Shown one piece after another: positions 1-9,055 of a DNA stretch of 64,000 nt. This stretch comes from Athalassotoga sp964433875 (GTDB lineage Bacteria > Thermotogota > Thermotogae > Mesoaciditogales > Mesoaciditogaceae). The stretch lies in the NCBI GenBank assembly GCA_964433875.1, contig CAYSSO010000003.1, positions 1 through 64,000 on the forward strand, given 5' to 3'. The position numbers and the translations under genes were made by a program. The number at the start of each line of letters is the position of its first letter. The first letter of the stretch is position 1. The notes under the pieces are model-generated. The model searched no databases, was not told the DNA's origin, and was given only the letters and a program-made list of their open reading frames with translations.

Positions 1-24
1 GCAAGAGTAGGTCATTGCCCGGCT
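1..24 (+). rRNA. rrf: 5S ribosomal RNA, 3' end only
   Basis: The first bases read GCAAGAGTAGGTCATTGCC, which matches the conserved 3' part of bacterial 5S rRNA (GAGAGTAGGxxxxTGCC). A strong hairpin terminator follows directly. The rest of the gene, and presumably an rRNA operon, lies left of the window. The exact 3' end (about 22-26) is inferred. Identification rests on a short conserved stretch. Confidence 0.72.
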
Positions 25-32
25 TATGTGTA

Positions 33-57
33 ACGGGACCTAGAGGTCCCGTTTTTT
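33..57 (+). terminator. Rho-independent terminator after 5S rRNA
   Basis: ACGGGACC (33-40), loop TAGA, GGTCCCGT (45-52), then a run of T to 57. It ends the rRNA transcript on the + strand. The convergent arginine deiminase gene stops at 56-58, inside the T run. Confidence 0.85.
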
Positions 58-1264
58 ATATATCTTCTCTTACAATTGGCATTGTCATACATCTCGGTCC
101 TCCACGGCCTCTTGACAATTCACTCGATGGTATTTCTATGACTTCTATGCCTGCCCTTCTTAGCAACTTGTTTGTCACGTAATTCCTCGAATAGGTTATG
201 ACTGTGCCCGGACATATTGCAAAGACATTTGATCCATCGCTCCATTGCTCTCTGTCTTGGACAATGGGATCTTCTCCTCCACACTTTACAAGTTCCACGG
301 CGCTCAATCTAAGGTATTTTTTGAGTATACTTGAAAGTTTTCCGCTTTCAGACTCTATTTTTAGTTCTCCTTTGATGTTTTTTATGGAAAAGATCTCTAT
401 CTCATCTGTCAATTTGGGATGAATGACGAATTTATCGATGTCCATCATCGTAAAGATCGTGTCAAGATGCATAAATGCCCTTGTTTGCGGTATGACGAAG
501 GCGAGTATCGTTTCAAACCTTTCTTTGGCGAAGATCCTTTTTGATATCAGTTCAACGGCTTCGGGTTCAGTTCTTTCAGAGATACCGATGGCAAGTACTT
601 TGGGACTTAAAATGAGTATGTCTCCACCTTCTATGAAGAATGGATCGCTTAGATTGTAATATCTTGGAATTTCCTCTTCCTTAAAAAAAGGATGGTATCT
701 GTAAACGTAATCCATAAGAAGCGCCTCGCGTCTTCTTGTGCCAGTAGACATTCTGTTGATCGATACTCCCCTTCCTATAGTTGCAACCGGATCCCGTTGA
801 AAGTAAAGGTTAACCATTGGTTTGATGAAAAACGGATATTCTTTTCTTACCTGTGCCGAAAGAGAAGAATTTTGCAAATCTATTTCATTCGATCTGAGGC
901 CACAAATTATCTTTTCGATAAACCTTTCGTGATCAAGATTTAGAAAAAATTTTCTTATGCCCTGCGCGAGATCATTGCTGTTTATGTTGTTGAAGATTAT
1001 GAAATCGTCCAAAAATCTTTCCTTTATTTCTTGATCTTTAAGCACTTCCGATATCAGTTCCTCAACGTATAAAACCTGCACTTCCCTGCTTTTTAATACC
1101 GATGCCATAACGTCATGTTCACTTTGTGCGACCGTAAGGTACGGTATATCATCAAACAACAAATCCTGTAAGGAAGAAGGGGTTAGATTTTCTATTTCTT
1201 TTCCGGGCCTATGAAGTAATACCGCTTTCAATTTTCCAACTTCGTTGTATACGTATGGTTTCAA
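56..1264 (-). CDS. arcA: Arginine deiminase
   Basis: 402 residues, the usual length. The enzyme hydrolyses L-arginine to citrulline and ammonia, the first step of the arginine deiminase pathway. Visible catalytic elements are D158 in FQRDP, the E212-G-G-D215 motif, H266-x-D268, and Cys392 in GRGGPRCMTMP near the C-terminus. The start ATG has an AGGAGG site. It is the last gene of a run with adenosylhomocysteinase and an ABC transporter, 9 bp behind the former. No ornithine carbamoyltransferase, carbamate kinase or arginine/ornithine antiporter is adjacent, so the rest of the pathway must lie elsewhere. Confidence 0.95.
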   Translation of the reverse strand: MKPYVYNEVGKLKAVLLHRPGKEIENLTPSSLQDLLFDDIPYLTVAQSEHDVMASVLKSREVQVLYVEELISEVLKDQEIKERFLDDFIIFNNINSNDLAQGIRKFFLNLDHERFIEKIICGLRSNEIDLQNSSLSAQVRKEYPFFIKPMVNLYFQRDPVATIGRGVSINRMSTGTRRREALLMDYVYRYHPFFKEEEIPRYYNLSDPFFIEGGDILILSPKVLAIGISERTEPEAVELISKRIFAKERFETILAFVIPQTRAFMHLDTIFTMMDIDKFVIHPKLTDEIEIFSIKNIKGELKIESESGKLSSILKKYLRLSAVELVKCGGEDPIVQDREQWSDGSNVFAICPGTVITYSRNYVTNKLLRRAGIEVIEIPSSELSRGRGGPRCMTMPIVREDI

Positions 1265-1273
1265 TGCTTCCTC

Positions 1274-2482
1274 CTATATACTTTTTAAATATTTGCGCTG
1301 TTTTTCTGTCAGCGAATCTATCTTTATTCCAAGTAGATCGAGTTTTGTTTGTGCTATTTCATAGTCTATTTCCTGTGGAACAGGATAGACCTTATTTTCC
1401 ATGTTCTTATGATCCCTTGCTATTTTTATCGCACTCAGAAGTTGAACGGAAAATGAGAGATCCATTATTTCTACGGGGTGGCCGTCAGCGGCCGCAAGGT
1501 TTACAAGTCTTCCATCGGCAATAAGGTAAAGATGTTTTCCATTCACTTCGTATTCTGTTATATTGGGTCTGACTTCGCGCTTTGATTTGGAGATGGTCTC
1601 AAGATCTTTTACCGATACTTCAACGTCAAAGTGGCCCGCATTTGAAAGTATGGCTCCGTCTTTCATTAATTCGAGATGTTCCTTTCTTATGACATCCGTA
1701 TCTCCTGTCGTCGTTACAAAGATGTCTCCAATCTTTGCAGCCTCATTCATCTGCATAACATCAAATCCGTCCATAATGGCTTCAAGTGCCTTTACAGGAT
1801 CCACCTCTGTGATTATAACCCTTGATCCCAGTCCCTTTGCTCTCATTGCGACGCCTTTTCCGCACCAACCATACCCGGCGACAACGACCCTTTTTTCGGC
1901 GATATTCAAATTCGTATTTCTCATTATCGAATCCCATACGGACTGGCCGGTACCATATCTGTTATCAAAGAGATATTTGGTCTGGGCATCGTTAACGGCA
2001 ATTGCCGGAATCATTAATTTGTTTTCATTCTCAAGAGCCTTAAGTCTTTTAACACCCGTTGTGGTTTCTTCACAAACTCCCCACAGATCTTTTAAGAGTT
2101 CCTTTCTTTCCTGATGAATTGTTACGGTCAGATCAGCACCATCGTCTATTATTATGTTAGGCTTTGAATCGAGAGTTAATTGAAGATTCTTTTTATAAAT
2201 ATCTACATCGTGAGTTCTCTGGGCATTTACCGTTAATCCTCTGCGCTTTAACTCGTTGACTATCTCGTCTTGGGTGCTTAACGGGTTCGATCCTGTTACA
2301 ACAACATCGCCACCGAGTTTTGCAAGTGATAGGGCAAGGTATCCCGTCTTCGCTTCAAGGTGGACAGATACAGCGATCTTTATCCCCTTTAGAGGCCTTT
2401 CTGATTGGTATCTGTCAACGATTTTGTTTATAACCTTCATTCTGTTGGCTACCCACTCCAATTTTGCACTGCCTATCTCCAT
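1274..2482 (-). CDS. ahcY: Adenosylhomocysteinase (archaeal/Thermotoga type)
   Basis: 402 residues, shorter than the roughly 430-470 of the common bacterial form and like the short archaeal/Thermotoga branch. It cleaves S-adenosylhomocysteine to homocysteine and adenosine using bound NAD. Seen: DDGADL, EETTTGV, the catalytic stretch IPAIAVNDAQTKYLFDNRYG, the Rossmann motif VVAGYGWCGKGVA and NAGHFDVE. The start ATG is preceded by AAGGAGG. It sits 12 bp after the ABC ATPase gene and 9 bp before arcA, so the genes are probably co-transcribed. The link to arginine and to the transporter is not obvious. Confidence 0.95.
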   Translation of the reverse strand: MEIGSAKLEWVANRMKVINKIVDRYQSERPLKGIKIAVSVHLEAKTGYLALSLAKLGGDVVVTGSNPLSTQDEIVNELKRRGLTVNAQRTHDVDIYKKNLQLTLDSKPNIIIDDGADLTVTIHQERKELLKDLWGVCEETTTGVKRLKALENENKLMIPAIAVNDAQTKYLFDNRYGTGQSVWDSIMRNTNLNIAEKRVVVAGYGWCGKGVAMRAKGLGSRVIITEVDPVKALEAIMDGFDVMQMNEAAKIGDIFVTTTGDTDVIRKEHLELMKDGAILSNAGHFDVEVSVKDLETISKSKREVRPNITEYEVNGKHLYLIADGRLVNLAAADGHPVEIMDLSFSVQLLSAIKIARDHKNMENKVYPVPQEIDYEIAQTKLDLLGIKIDSLTEKQRKYLKSI

Positions 2483-2494
2483 CTTTTTACCTCC

Positions 2495-3775
2495 TTAAAC
2501 ATTTTGAGAGATAAGAGAGATCTCTTCATCTCTTGAGTCGTAGTCTAAAACCTCTGCGTACATTGCGAAATTTATGACTGTATCGAAAAGTTCTTCCGGG
2601 TTTTCATTTGGAAATTTCTCGGAAAGAAATTCTTCGAGTGCCTCTCGCGTTATAACGCCATCTTCACTGTTTACTATCATATCGAAGATGATCTTTATAA
2701 GCGGTATTTTCAATATCTGTTCTTTGAAGATCAACTTCCTTTCGTTGACATCCGCATCGAGAAATCTTTTTCCCAGTTTTGTGAAGATCACATCATGACT
2801 TGGAGTTTCAACGAAACCTAACATCTCTGCCGCAAGGGCTATCGATATAGTTGTTCCAAAATCTCTTTTTATTTCGTCAGAAAGATCGAAAAGATCGAGT
2901 TTTCCCTTGTTATCGTCTAACACCTCGAGAAGCCCTATGATTTCGCTTACGGCCGCATGGGGTATCGGAGATAATTTTTCCTTTTCTGACGGTATTTCGG
3001 GAATATCTGGCATTATGTTTGCGGTCAAGACATTGTAGATGGTATCAACAGTTTTGAGAAAGGCTGAAGATTTCTGATCTCTCGGAAATGGCAAAGAATT
3101 ATGATATATGGCTTTTATGCTTCCCGGATTTGAAGTTAAGATGACTATATCGTCTGCCATGTAGACGGCCTCATTTATGTTGTGAGTAACGATTATGACA
3201 TTCGTAAGACCTGAAATGCCCTTTGACCATATGTCTAAAATTTCCTCTCTTAAATTCTCGGCCGTTAAAGCGTCGAGAGCGCTGAAAGGCTCGTCCATAC
3301 ACAAAACTTCGGGCTTTGAAACGAGCGCCCTTGCGAAACCAACTCTTTGCTTCATTCCTCCCGAAAGTTCTCGTGGATAAACGTCTTCAAACCCTTCAAG
3401 CCCTATCATGTCTATGACATTTGCTATCAATTTTTTCTTTTCCTCTGGATCCATTTCTTCCTTTATTCCGAGTGCTATATTTTCGCTTACGGTTTTCCAC
3501 GGAAAAAGGGCAAAGTTCTGAAAAACCATTGCCATTCGCTCGTTAACGCCTGTCTGCAATTTTCCCTTATAGTAAACGCTTCCAGTGGTAGGCTTTAGAA
3601 GGCCTGTTATGATCCTCAAAAGCGTTGATTTGCCGGCACCAGAAGGGCCGAGAATGGCGACTATTTTTCCTGGATCTATCTTTAGATTTATCGATTCAAG
3701 GCCAACGAAATAAGATCCACCGCTCATTCTGAATTTTACAGAAACATCTTTCAACTCTATTATGGGAACGCCCAT
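2495..3775 (-). CDS. NitT/TauT-type ABC transporter ATP-binding protein with C-terminal AAA-associated domain
   Basis: 426 residues. The N-terminal ~250 form an ABC ATPase: Walker A GPSGAGKST, Q-loop FQNFALFPW, signature LSGGMKQR, Walker B VLCMDEPFSAL, switch His in VTHNINEA. The remaining ~170 residues resemble the AAA-associated C-terminal domain found on a subset of nitrate/sulfonate-type ATPases. It pairs with the double permease 14 bp upstream. AAGGAGGTC supports the ATG. No substrate-binding protein is encoded nearby, so the substrate cannot be named. Confidence 0.88.
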   Translation of the reverse strand: MGVPIIELKDVSVKFRMSGGSYFVGLESINLKIDPGKIVAILGPSGAGKSTLLRIITGLLKPTTGSVYYKGKLQTGVNERMAMVFQNFALFPWKTVSENIALGIKEEMDPEEKKKLIANVIDMIGLEGFEDVYPRELSGGMKQRVGFARALVSKPEVLCMDEPFSALDALTAENLREEILDIWSKGISGLTNVIIVTHNINEAVYMADDIVILTSNPGSIKAIYHNSLPFPRDQKSSAFLKTVDTIYNVLTANIMPDIPEIPSEKEKLSPIPHAAVSEIIGLLEVLDDNKGKLDLFDLSDEIKRDFGTTISIALAAEMLGFVETPSHDVIFTKLGKRFLDADVNERKLIFKEQILKIPLIKIIFDMIVNSEDGVITREALEEFLSEKFPNENPEELFDTVINFAMYAEVLDYDSRDEEISLISQNV

Positions 3776-3789
3776 CTTTTGACCTCCTT

Positions 3790-5469
3790 TCAGTCAAATT
3801 TGAACTTTTCCGTTGACCATTTTTGAAGAGGCCTCCACATTAATTTGTTTATTACCACCACCCCTACCGACATTACTATAACCGATAGAGCAAGCAAGTT
3901 CAATTGATTGTCATTTGTGAAGACATTTATGAGATATCCTATTCCTGCGGCGGTGTAAGTATGACCTCCAACGACCATGTACTCGGCGACGATACTCGCG
4001 TTCCATGCTCCTCCGGCTGCTGTTATCATGCCTGTTATAAGGTAAGGCAGGACAGATGGTATGTAAAGGTTGAGCCACAGTTCTTTTTTTGTAAATTTAA
4101 GCATTCTTGACGCTTCTTTTAACTGGTTTGGTATGGCAGATGCGCCTGCTATGACGTTAAAAAGGATGTACCACTGTGTTCCGAGTAACATTAGAATTAT
4201 GGAACTCCAATTCAAATTCGGAAAGATCAAAACAAACCATGGATATATCATGGGAGCCGGGAAGGACGCTATCATTTGAATCACTGGTTGTAATTTTTTT
4301 GATAATTTCATGTTTTTTCCTATGATTATACCAACAGGCAATGCCCACATAGATATGGAAACTGCCGCGTATACTCGCAAGGCCGTTGTCCCATCGGCAA
4401 GGAGAATGGTTAAAAATTCAGTTCCTTTGATATTCGAAAAGAAAGATAAAATTTTCCATATGCCAAAAAATGAGATCAGACCAATGATGGAATAAAAAAT
4501 GACATTTCCCCATCTGCTTTCATCTTTTTGGTAATCGCCAGAGATCACTTTTGGCTTGAATTTTGGAGTTAATTTTCTTAAAGTTGAAAGTTCCCTGAAA
4601 AACATCAGCACGTGGGAACTCTTCAATGCTTTTAAAATGAATGATTTCGGCTCGTCTTCAGAAGCGACCTCATCCATTTTGAATTTATCTGCCCATGCGA
4701 CTATGGGTCTCCAGAAGAAGAAATCTATTGCAAGGATCATAAGCATCATCGCTATTATCGCATAGATTTCACCGGGGACGTATCCTTTGTCCATGGCAAC
4801 TCCCATGTAAGATCCAACGCCGGGAAGTATAAAGGTTTTGTCTCCAAGAGAGAAGTATTCAGATACCACAAGGAAGAACCATCCTCCGGCCATCGACATC
4901 ATGCTGTTCCAGACAAGACCGGGCATCGAATATGGTACTTCAACATTCCAGAAGATCTTCCACTTTGAAAATCCGTAGATCCTAGAGGCCTCTATCAGAT
5001 CCCGCGGGATAGATTTTAGAGACTGGTAAAAACTGAAGGTCATATTCCAAACCTGACCGGTAAAGATCATGATTATCGAAGCAAGTTCAAGTCCTATATT
5101 ACTGTGTGGGAAGATGGCTATCATCGCAAGTAAAACTCCTGGGAGAAAACCTAAAACTGGCACTGATTGTAAGATGTCAAGAAGAGGGATTAAAAGACGT
5201 TCTGCGTATCTGTTACGCGCGGCAGCGTAACCGTAAATGAGGGTAAAGATCAAAGAAAATCCATAGGCTATAAAGCCTCTCGACATTGAAAGAAGGGTAT
5301 AGCCTATCAAGGCTATTGGTGACATGGAGATCGGCGCTTGCTCGATCATCGTTCCAGACCATCTTGTGGCAAGTTCTATAACTCCCCATGTTAAAAAGAC
5401 GAGTATTGCGACTACCACGGCATCGTAAATTGAAAAGTGGAGGATCCTCTTCTCGATCGCACGAACCAT
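3790..5469 (-). CDS. ABC transporter permease, two fused NitT/TauT-type membrane domains
   Basis: 559 residues, about twice a normal SsuC/TauC permease. Two binding-protein-dependent transport modules are visible, each with an EAA-like loop: one around LIEASRIYGFSKWKIFWNVEVPYSMPG and one around LKEASRMLKFTKKELWLNLYIPSVLP. A cytoplasmic linker of ~60 residues joins them. A single chain therefore probably supplies both membrane halves for the ATPase encoded downstream. GGAG lies about 10 nt before the ATG and AGGAGG somewhat further. First gene of the transporter-ahcY-arcA run. Substrate unknown. Confidence 0.85.
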   Translation of the reverse strand: MVRAIEKRILHFSIYDAVVVAILVFLTWGVIELATRWSGTMIEQAPISMSPIALIGYTLLSMSRGFIAYGFSLIFTLIYGYAAARNRYAERLLIPLLDILQSVPVLGFLPGVLLAMIAIFPHSNIGLELASIIMIFTGQVWNMTFSFYQSLKSIPRDLIEASRIYGFSKWKIFWNVEVPYSMPGLVWNSMMSMAGGWFFLVVSEYFSLGDKTFILPGVGSYMGVAMDKGYVPGEIYAIIAMMLMILAIDFFFWRPIVAWADKFKMDEVASEDEPKSFILKALKSSHVLMFFRELSTLRKLTPKFKPKVISGDYQKDESRWGNVIFYSIIGLISFFGIWKILSFFSNIKGTEFLTILLADGTTALRVYAAVSISMWALPVGIIIGKNMKLSKKLQPVIQMIASFPAPMIYPWFVLIFPNLNWSSIILMLLGTQWYILFNVIAGASAIPNQLKEASRMLKFTKKELWLNLYIPSVLPYLITGMITAAGGAWNASIVAEYMVVGGHTYTAAGIGYLINVFTNDNQLNLLALSVIVMSVGVVVINKLMWRPLQKWSTEKFKFD

Positions 5470-5570
5470 TGTCGATCATCTCCAACACCTCCTGTTGACA
5501 GTGAAAAAATGTTAACACATCGTGTGTGAAAGTATTTAGACTTGAATTTTGAATATTGAGTAAATTGATT

Positions 5571-6398
5571 TTAATTTCTTACCCATTTTCCATAAGAAAT
5601 ATTTGAAATCTCGCCCTTTTCTTCGAGATATGAGAGTATCGCGCTTTCAAAGGATCTGAACAGGTAGAATGTGCCCGAATTCAGAGGAACATTCTTGATT
5701 TCAAAACAGATTTCTTCGACACTTTTTGGAGTTTTTAAAAGATCAAAGGTCATACTTATAAAATCATTTAGCGCATCCCTTGTTACCTTTATATCGTGAG
5801 ACGGATCTGAAGACGGTTGGCCATGAGAAGGAATGTACAGATCCATATTTGAATTTTCTATTTTTTCAAGAGAATTGATGAATTCTTTAACATTTATAAG
5901 GTAAGGATAAAGGTATTTCTTTATTATCTCTTCTCCAAAATATGCGTCCCCGCAAAAAAGTACATTTCCAAACCTTACCCCTGTCATTCCAACAGAATGA
6001 CCCGGGAGGGGTACAAATTCAAAATCTGGAAGTTCAAAATCGCTAAAACTTTTCAAAGATGCTCCTTTTGCCTCGAAAAATGATCTTCTCAAAGCCCTCG
6101 GAGGATTGGCTCCGTAAAGGTAAAATGATTCCATAAAAGGATTTTCTATGAAAAATTTTTCCTTCTCATCTGCACAAATATTTGCGCCTTTTAGGGCGAA
6201 AAAGCGATTTCCTTGAATATGGTCTGCATGCGAGTGCGTGTTGAAAACAAAGTCAATCTTCCCGACTTCTTCGAAGATCTCCTTTGCGAATTTCTCATTC
6301 GATCCCGTGTCTATTAGATATCTTTTTCCTTTATATTCTACCACGCCTACATTTGTATTTCCTCTTTTTATAAAGATCGACTCATTTATTCTTTCCAT
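5571..6398 (-). CDS. Metallo-beta-lactamase-fold hydrolase
   Basis: 275 residues. Metal ligands of the MBL fold are present: HSHADH, the His of LPGHSVGMTG, the Asp of FCGDAYFG and the late His in PSHGQPSSDP. The last ~60 residues look like a small helical C-terminal domain. Members include glyoxalase-II-like thioesterases and other hydrolases, and nothing here fixes the substrate. It is 9 bp downstream of the pseudouridine synthase gene in a run with PAP2. Confidence 0.85.
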   Translation of the reverse strand: MERINESIFIKRGNTNVGVVEYKGKRYLIDTGSNEKFAKEIFEEVGKIDFVFNTHSHADHIQGNRFFALKGANICADEKEKFFIENPFMESFYLYGANPPRALRRSFFEAKGASLKSFSDFELPDFEFVPLPGHSVGMTGVRFGNVLFCGDAYFGEEIIKKYLYPYLINVKEFINSLEKIENSNMDLYIPSHGQPSSDPSHDIKVTRDALNDFISMTFDLLKTPKSVEEICFEIKNVPLNSGTFYLFRSFESAILSYLEEKGEISNISYGKWVRN

Positions 6399-6407
6399 GA
6401 CTCTCCT

Positions 6408-7298
6408 TTACTGTCGAAGTCTTGCAAGAATCTCGTTCTTTTCTTCATCAAGGGGAGATTTAATCGTGATTTTGAAATTTTTCTTTGAATGAACAAAAGA
6501 TATTTCCGAGCAGTGTAAAAAATATCCTTTAAGTTTATAAGTGCTTCTGAATCTTTTGTTGTCCTCTCTATCGCCGTAGAGATCGTCTCCGACAACTGGA
6601 AAGTTTATAGATGAAAGATGTCTTCTTATCTGGTGCTTCCTTCCGGTTAAAATATCCGCCTCAACAAGTGTGTATCCTGTAAAAAAATCCACAGGTCTTA
6701 CACGTGTAAGAGCCGATTTGCCATCAATCGGCGTTTTTATCTCCCTTTCTTCCTTTAAAATTCCCCTGACAAGCGCGATATATTTCTTGTCTACCTGTCG
6801 TGAGGAAATCATGTAAGAAAGTCTCTTTGCCGTATCGTAATTTTTTGCAACTATTATTATGCCAGAAGTATACTTGTCAAGTCTATGGACAAAGAAAAAT
6901 TCTTTCATTTTTCCAATTAAAACGTTGTAGAGGGATTTTTCAACGTTGGTACCAGGTTGAACTGACAAACCCGAAGGCTTGTTCAATGCTAAGATATCAT
7001 CATCTTCGTAAAGTACCTCTATATCCATTTTAACTGGAAGATGGGTAGGCGTACGCCTACCGTATCTTTCCATTATTTCGTCTTCATTTCCTTTTAGTTT
7101 TATAAGTATCTTTTGTCCCTTTCTGATTCTCTCGGCGCTATTCTTTATCCTTTTTCCATCAACGATAACTTTTCCAGATCTTATAAAACTCTGAAGGGCC
7201 GATAACCTTATCGATGGATACTGTCTTCTTAAAAATTTATCGAGTCTTTCCTCATCCCTTTCTTCGATTATTTCTGTGAAAAAAAGATCCTGCTTCAT
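6408..7298 (-). CDS. RluA-family pseudouridine synthase
   Basis: 296 residues. An N-terminal S4 RNA-binding domain (ERLDKFLRRQYPSIRLSALQ, about residues 17-70) is followed by the catalytic domain with the HRLDKYTSG motif carrying the catalytic Asp. Such enzymes isomerise uridines in 23S rRNA (RluC/RluD) or tRNA. The exact target cannot be read from the sequence. It overlaps the PAP2 gene by 4 bp (translational coupling). Confidence 0.92.
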   Translation of the reverse strand: MKQDLFFTEIIEERDEERLDKFLRRQYPSIRLSALQSFIRSGKVIVDGKRIKNSAERIRKGQKILIKLKGNEDEIMERYGRRTPTHLPVKMDIEVLYEDDDILALNKPSGLSVQPGTNVEKSLYNVLIGKMKEFFFVHRLDKYTSGIIIVAKNYDTAKRLSYMISSRQVDKKYIALVRGILKEEREIKTPIDGKSALTRVRPVDFFTGYTLVEADILTGRKHQIRRHLSSINFPVVGDDLYGDREDNKRFRSTYKLKGYFLHCSEISFVHSKKNFKITIKSPLDEEKNEILARLRQ

Positions 7299-7924
7299 GC
7301 CTTTTTCGGTCCCTTTATGCTTTTGACGATGCCAATTGCTATTATCATACAGGCAATCCCTATGGAGGCTCCGCCTAACACATCGAGTAACCAGTGAACG
7401 CCAACGTAAAGCCTATCGTAAAGGATAGATAAAATAAAGATAGATAACAAGATCGATATGGTCCATGAAATGGCCTTTGGCAATTTTGATTTCAGAACAA
7501 AATAAACGATCATACCGTAAAGCGCGAATGCCCCAACGCTGTGACCACTCGGAAATGAATAAGATGTCTCTGGAACGAGTTGGGACAGATCGGGACGCGG
7601 GATAGCGTAAATGTATTTAAGACTCTCTATTAGAATCCCGGCCATAGTCAGAGATATAAAGAGCATCAAAGGCTCTCTCCATTTTTTTAGCAAGGAAAGT
7701 ATCACGACGACTATGAGCCCTATGACGATATCGTAGATGGTGTCTGCGTACTTTGCAACGGCTATAAAATATGGATTTAGAATGTGATGCCTCATCCCTA
7801 TCACGGCTTTCTCGACGAATAGATTGAGGCCATTTGCAAATCCGAATTTTTCGATCAATCCTAACAAGATGCCTATTCCCAAAAAGACTGCAAACCACGA
7901 AAAATACCACCAGAATTTTCTCAA
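7295..7924 (-). CDS. PAP2-family membrane phosphatase
   Basis: 209 residues with about six membrane helices. The phosphatase motifs are KYIYAIPRP (KxxxxxxRP), PSGHS, and DRLYVGVHWLLD (the R-x5-H-x3-D element). The family dephosphorylates lipid phosphates such as undecaprenyl pyrophosphate or phosphatidic acid. The start chosen is TTG at 7924, with GGAAGGAG 8 nt upstream. An ATG 33 bp further upstream (7957) has no ribosome site and would run into the hrcA promoter. First gene of the PAP2-RluA-MBL run. Confidence 0.85.
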   Translation of the reverse strand: MRKFWWYFSWFAVFLGIGILLGLIEKFGFANGLNLFVEKAVIGMRHHILNPYFIAVAKYADTIYDIVIGLIVVVILSLLKKWREPLMLFISLTMAGILIESLKYIYAIPRPDLSQLVPETSYSFPSGHSVGAFALYGMIVYFVLKSKLPKAISWTISILLSIFILSILYDRLYVGVHWLLDVLGGASIGIACMIIAIGIVKSIKGPKKA

Positions 7925-7940
7925 CCAAAACACTCCTTCC

Positions 7941-7969
7941 TTGACATTTGTTTTCAAATGTAGTACTAT
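7941..7969 (+). promoter_or_regulatory. Sigma-A promoter of the hrcA heat-shock operon
   Basis: TTGACA at 7941-7946, a 17-bp spacer, and TACTAT at 7964-7969. Transcription would begin about 7976, so the CIRCE operator covers the start site. The spacer contains a further inverted repeat, ACATTTG-TTTT-CAAATGT (7944-7961). Confidence 0.85.
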
Positions 7970-7973
7970 ATAT

Positions 7974-8000
7974 TTAGCACTCGCTTTAGAAGAGTGCTAA
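7974..8000. promoter_or_regulatory. CIRCE operator (HrcA binding site)
   Basis: A perfect consensus: TTAGCACTC (7974-7982), nine bases, GAGTGCTAA (7992-8000). HrcA binds CIRCE as a dimer and represses chaperone genes at normal temperature. Its place between the promoter and the hrcA start (8010) implies autoregulation of the operon. Confidence 0.97.
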
Positions 8001-8009
8001 GGTGATCGG

Positions 8010-9050
8010 ATGGAATTAAATGAAAGACAAAAAAAAGTACTTTTTTGTGTTGTAAATGAATACATAAAAACCAAAAAACCTGTCAGTTCTGAAAGGGTAA
8101 TCGAGAATACAAATATTTCTCATAGCAGCGCGACTGTCAGAAATGATCTTAGAAAACTTGAATATCTCGATTACGTTAAGCACATTCATACATCTTCAGG
8201 AAGAGTCCCCACGGATAAGGGATATCGTTTTTACGTTGATTCTATCTTTGAGATATCCCAGGACATGAAAACCTCAAAAGATATGGAGATCTTTCCAAAT
8301 TATCCTCAGGGAAACTTCGATCAGGTCATAAATAGAGTCTCTACCCTACTCGTCAGAACCGTTCCCGTGATGATCATAATAACGAAACCTGTCTCAGACA
8401 GAATGAAGATAAAAGCCATAAAGATTCACAGAACCTTTGAAGATTATATCACAGTCGTACTCTTCACAGAACTTGGAATGATCAAAAGCCAGACAATACC
8501 TAAGAGATTAACAGATGAAAGCGTTAGAGAAATAGAAAGAATTCTAAATACAGCCATAGTTGGAAGAACGACAGATGAGATACGGACAAATATAATCGGA
8601 TCTCAATTTGAAGAAAACAGATGGCACGGTACAAATGTCGAAAGCACGATAGAGATTCTCAAAAACCTTATAGAGGATTCCGGCGAGGACAGGTATATAA
8701 TAAGAGGCATAGAAAATCTTATAGACGATGAAAGCATAGATCAAAATGTCTTAAGAAATCTTTTGAGAACTCTTGAGACACCAAATAAATTTTACAATTT
8801 TTTGCAGGATTACGGAAAGGTCGAAGACATAAAGATCTTCATAGGAAGCGAGCACCCGCAGCCGAATATGGAATCTTTTGCATCCTTTATAGTTCCTTAC
8901 AAAGTTTTCAACGAAGAGATAGGTTATGTCATATCCATAGGAACGAAATCGATAGATTATCAAAGGATAATAAAACTTACCTGGTACATTGGAAATAGGT
9001 TAACGGAGTTGCTGACCTTTCTTTCGAGAATAAATGAGACAAAGAGGTGA
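8010..9050 (+). CDS. hrcA: Heat-inducible transcription repressor HrcA
   Basis: 346 residues, normal for the family. The N-terminal winged helix (NERQKKVLFCVVNEYIKTKKPVSSERV, then SSATVRNDLRKLE) precedes a GAF-like domain and ends in the typical LTFLSRIN region. The ATG is preceded by AAGGTGAT, immediately after a perfect CIRCE element. First gene of the operon, overlapping or abutting grpE. It represses its own operon and is presumably recycled by GroEL. Confidence 0.97.
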   Translation: MELNERQKKVLFCVVNEYIKTKKPVSSERVIENTNISHSSATVRNDLRKLEYLDYVKHIHTSSGRVPTDKGYRFYVDSIFEISQDMKTSKDMEIFPNYPQGNFDQVINRVSTLLVRTVPVMIIITKPVSDRMKIKAIKIHRTFEDYITVVLFTELGMIKSQTIPKRLTDESVREIERILNTAIVGRTTDEIRTNIIGSQFEENRWHGTNVESTIEILKNLIEDSGEDRYIIRGIENLIDDESIDQNVLRNLLRTLETPNKFYNFLQDYGKVEDIKIFIGSEHPQPNMESFASFIVPYKVFNEEIGYVISIGTKSIDYQRIIKLTWYIGNRLTELLTFLSRINETKR

Positions 9051-9055
9051 TAATC

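Noticed and set aside
1563..2114. 183-codon open frame on the + strand
   Set aside because: It is antisense to adenosylhomocysteinase, has no ribosome site and a composition typical of a shadow frame.
7974..8000. CIRCE as also controlling the divergent PAP2 gene
   Set aside because: The element is close enough, but no clear promoter on the - strand was found, so no claim is made.
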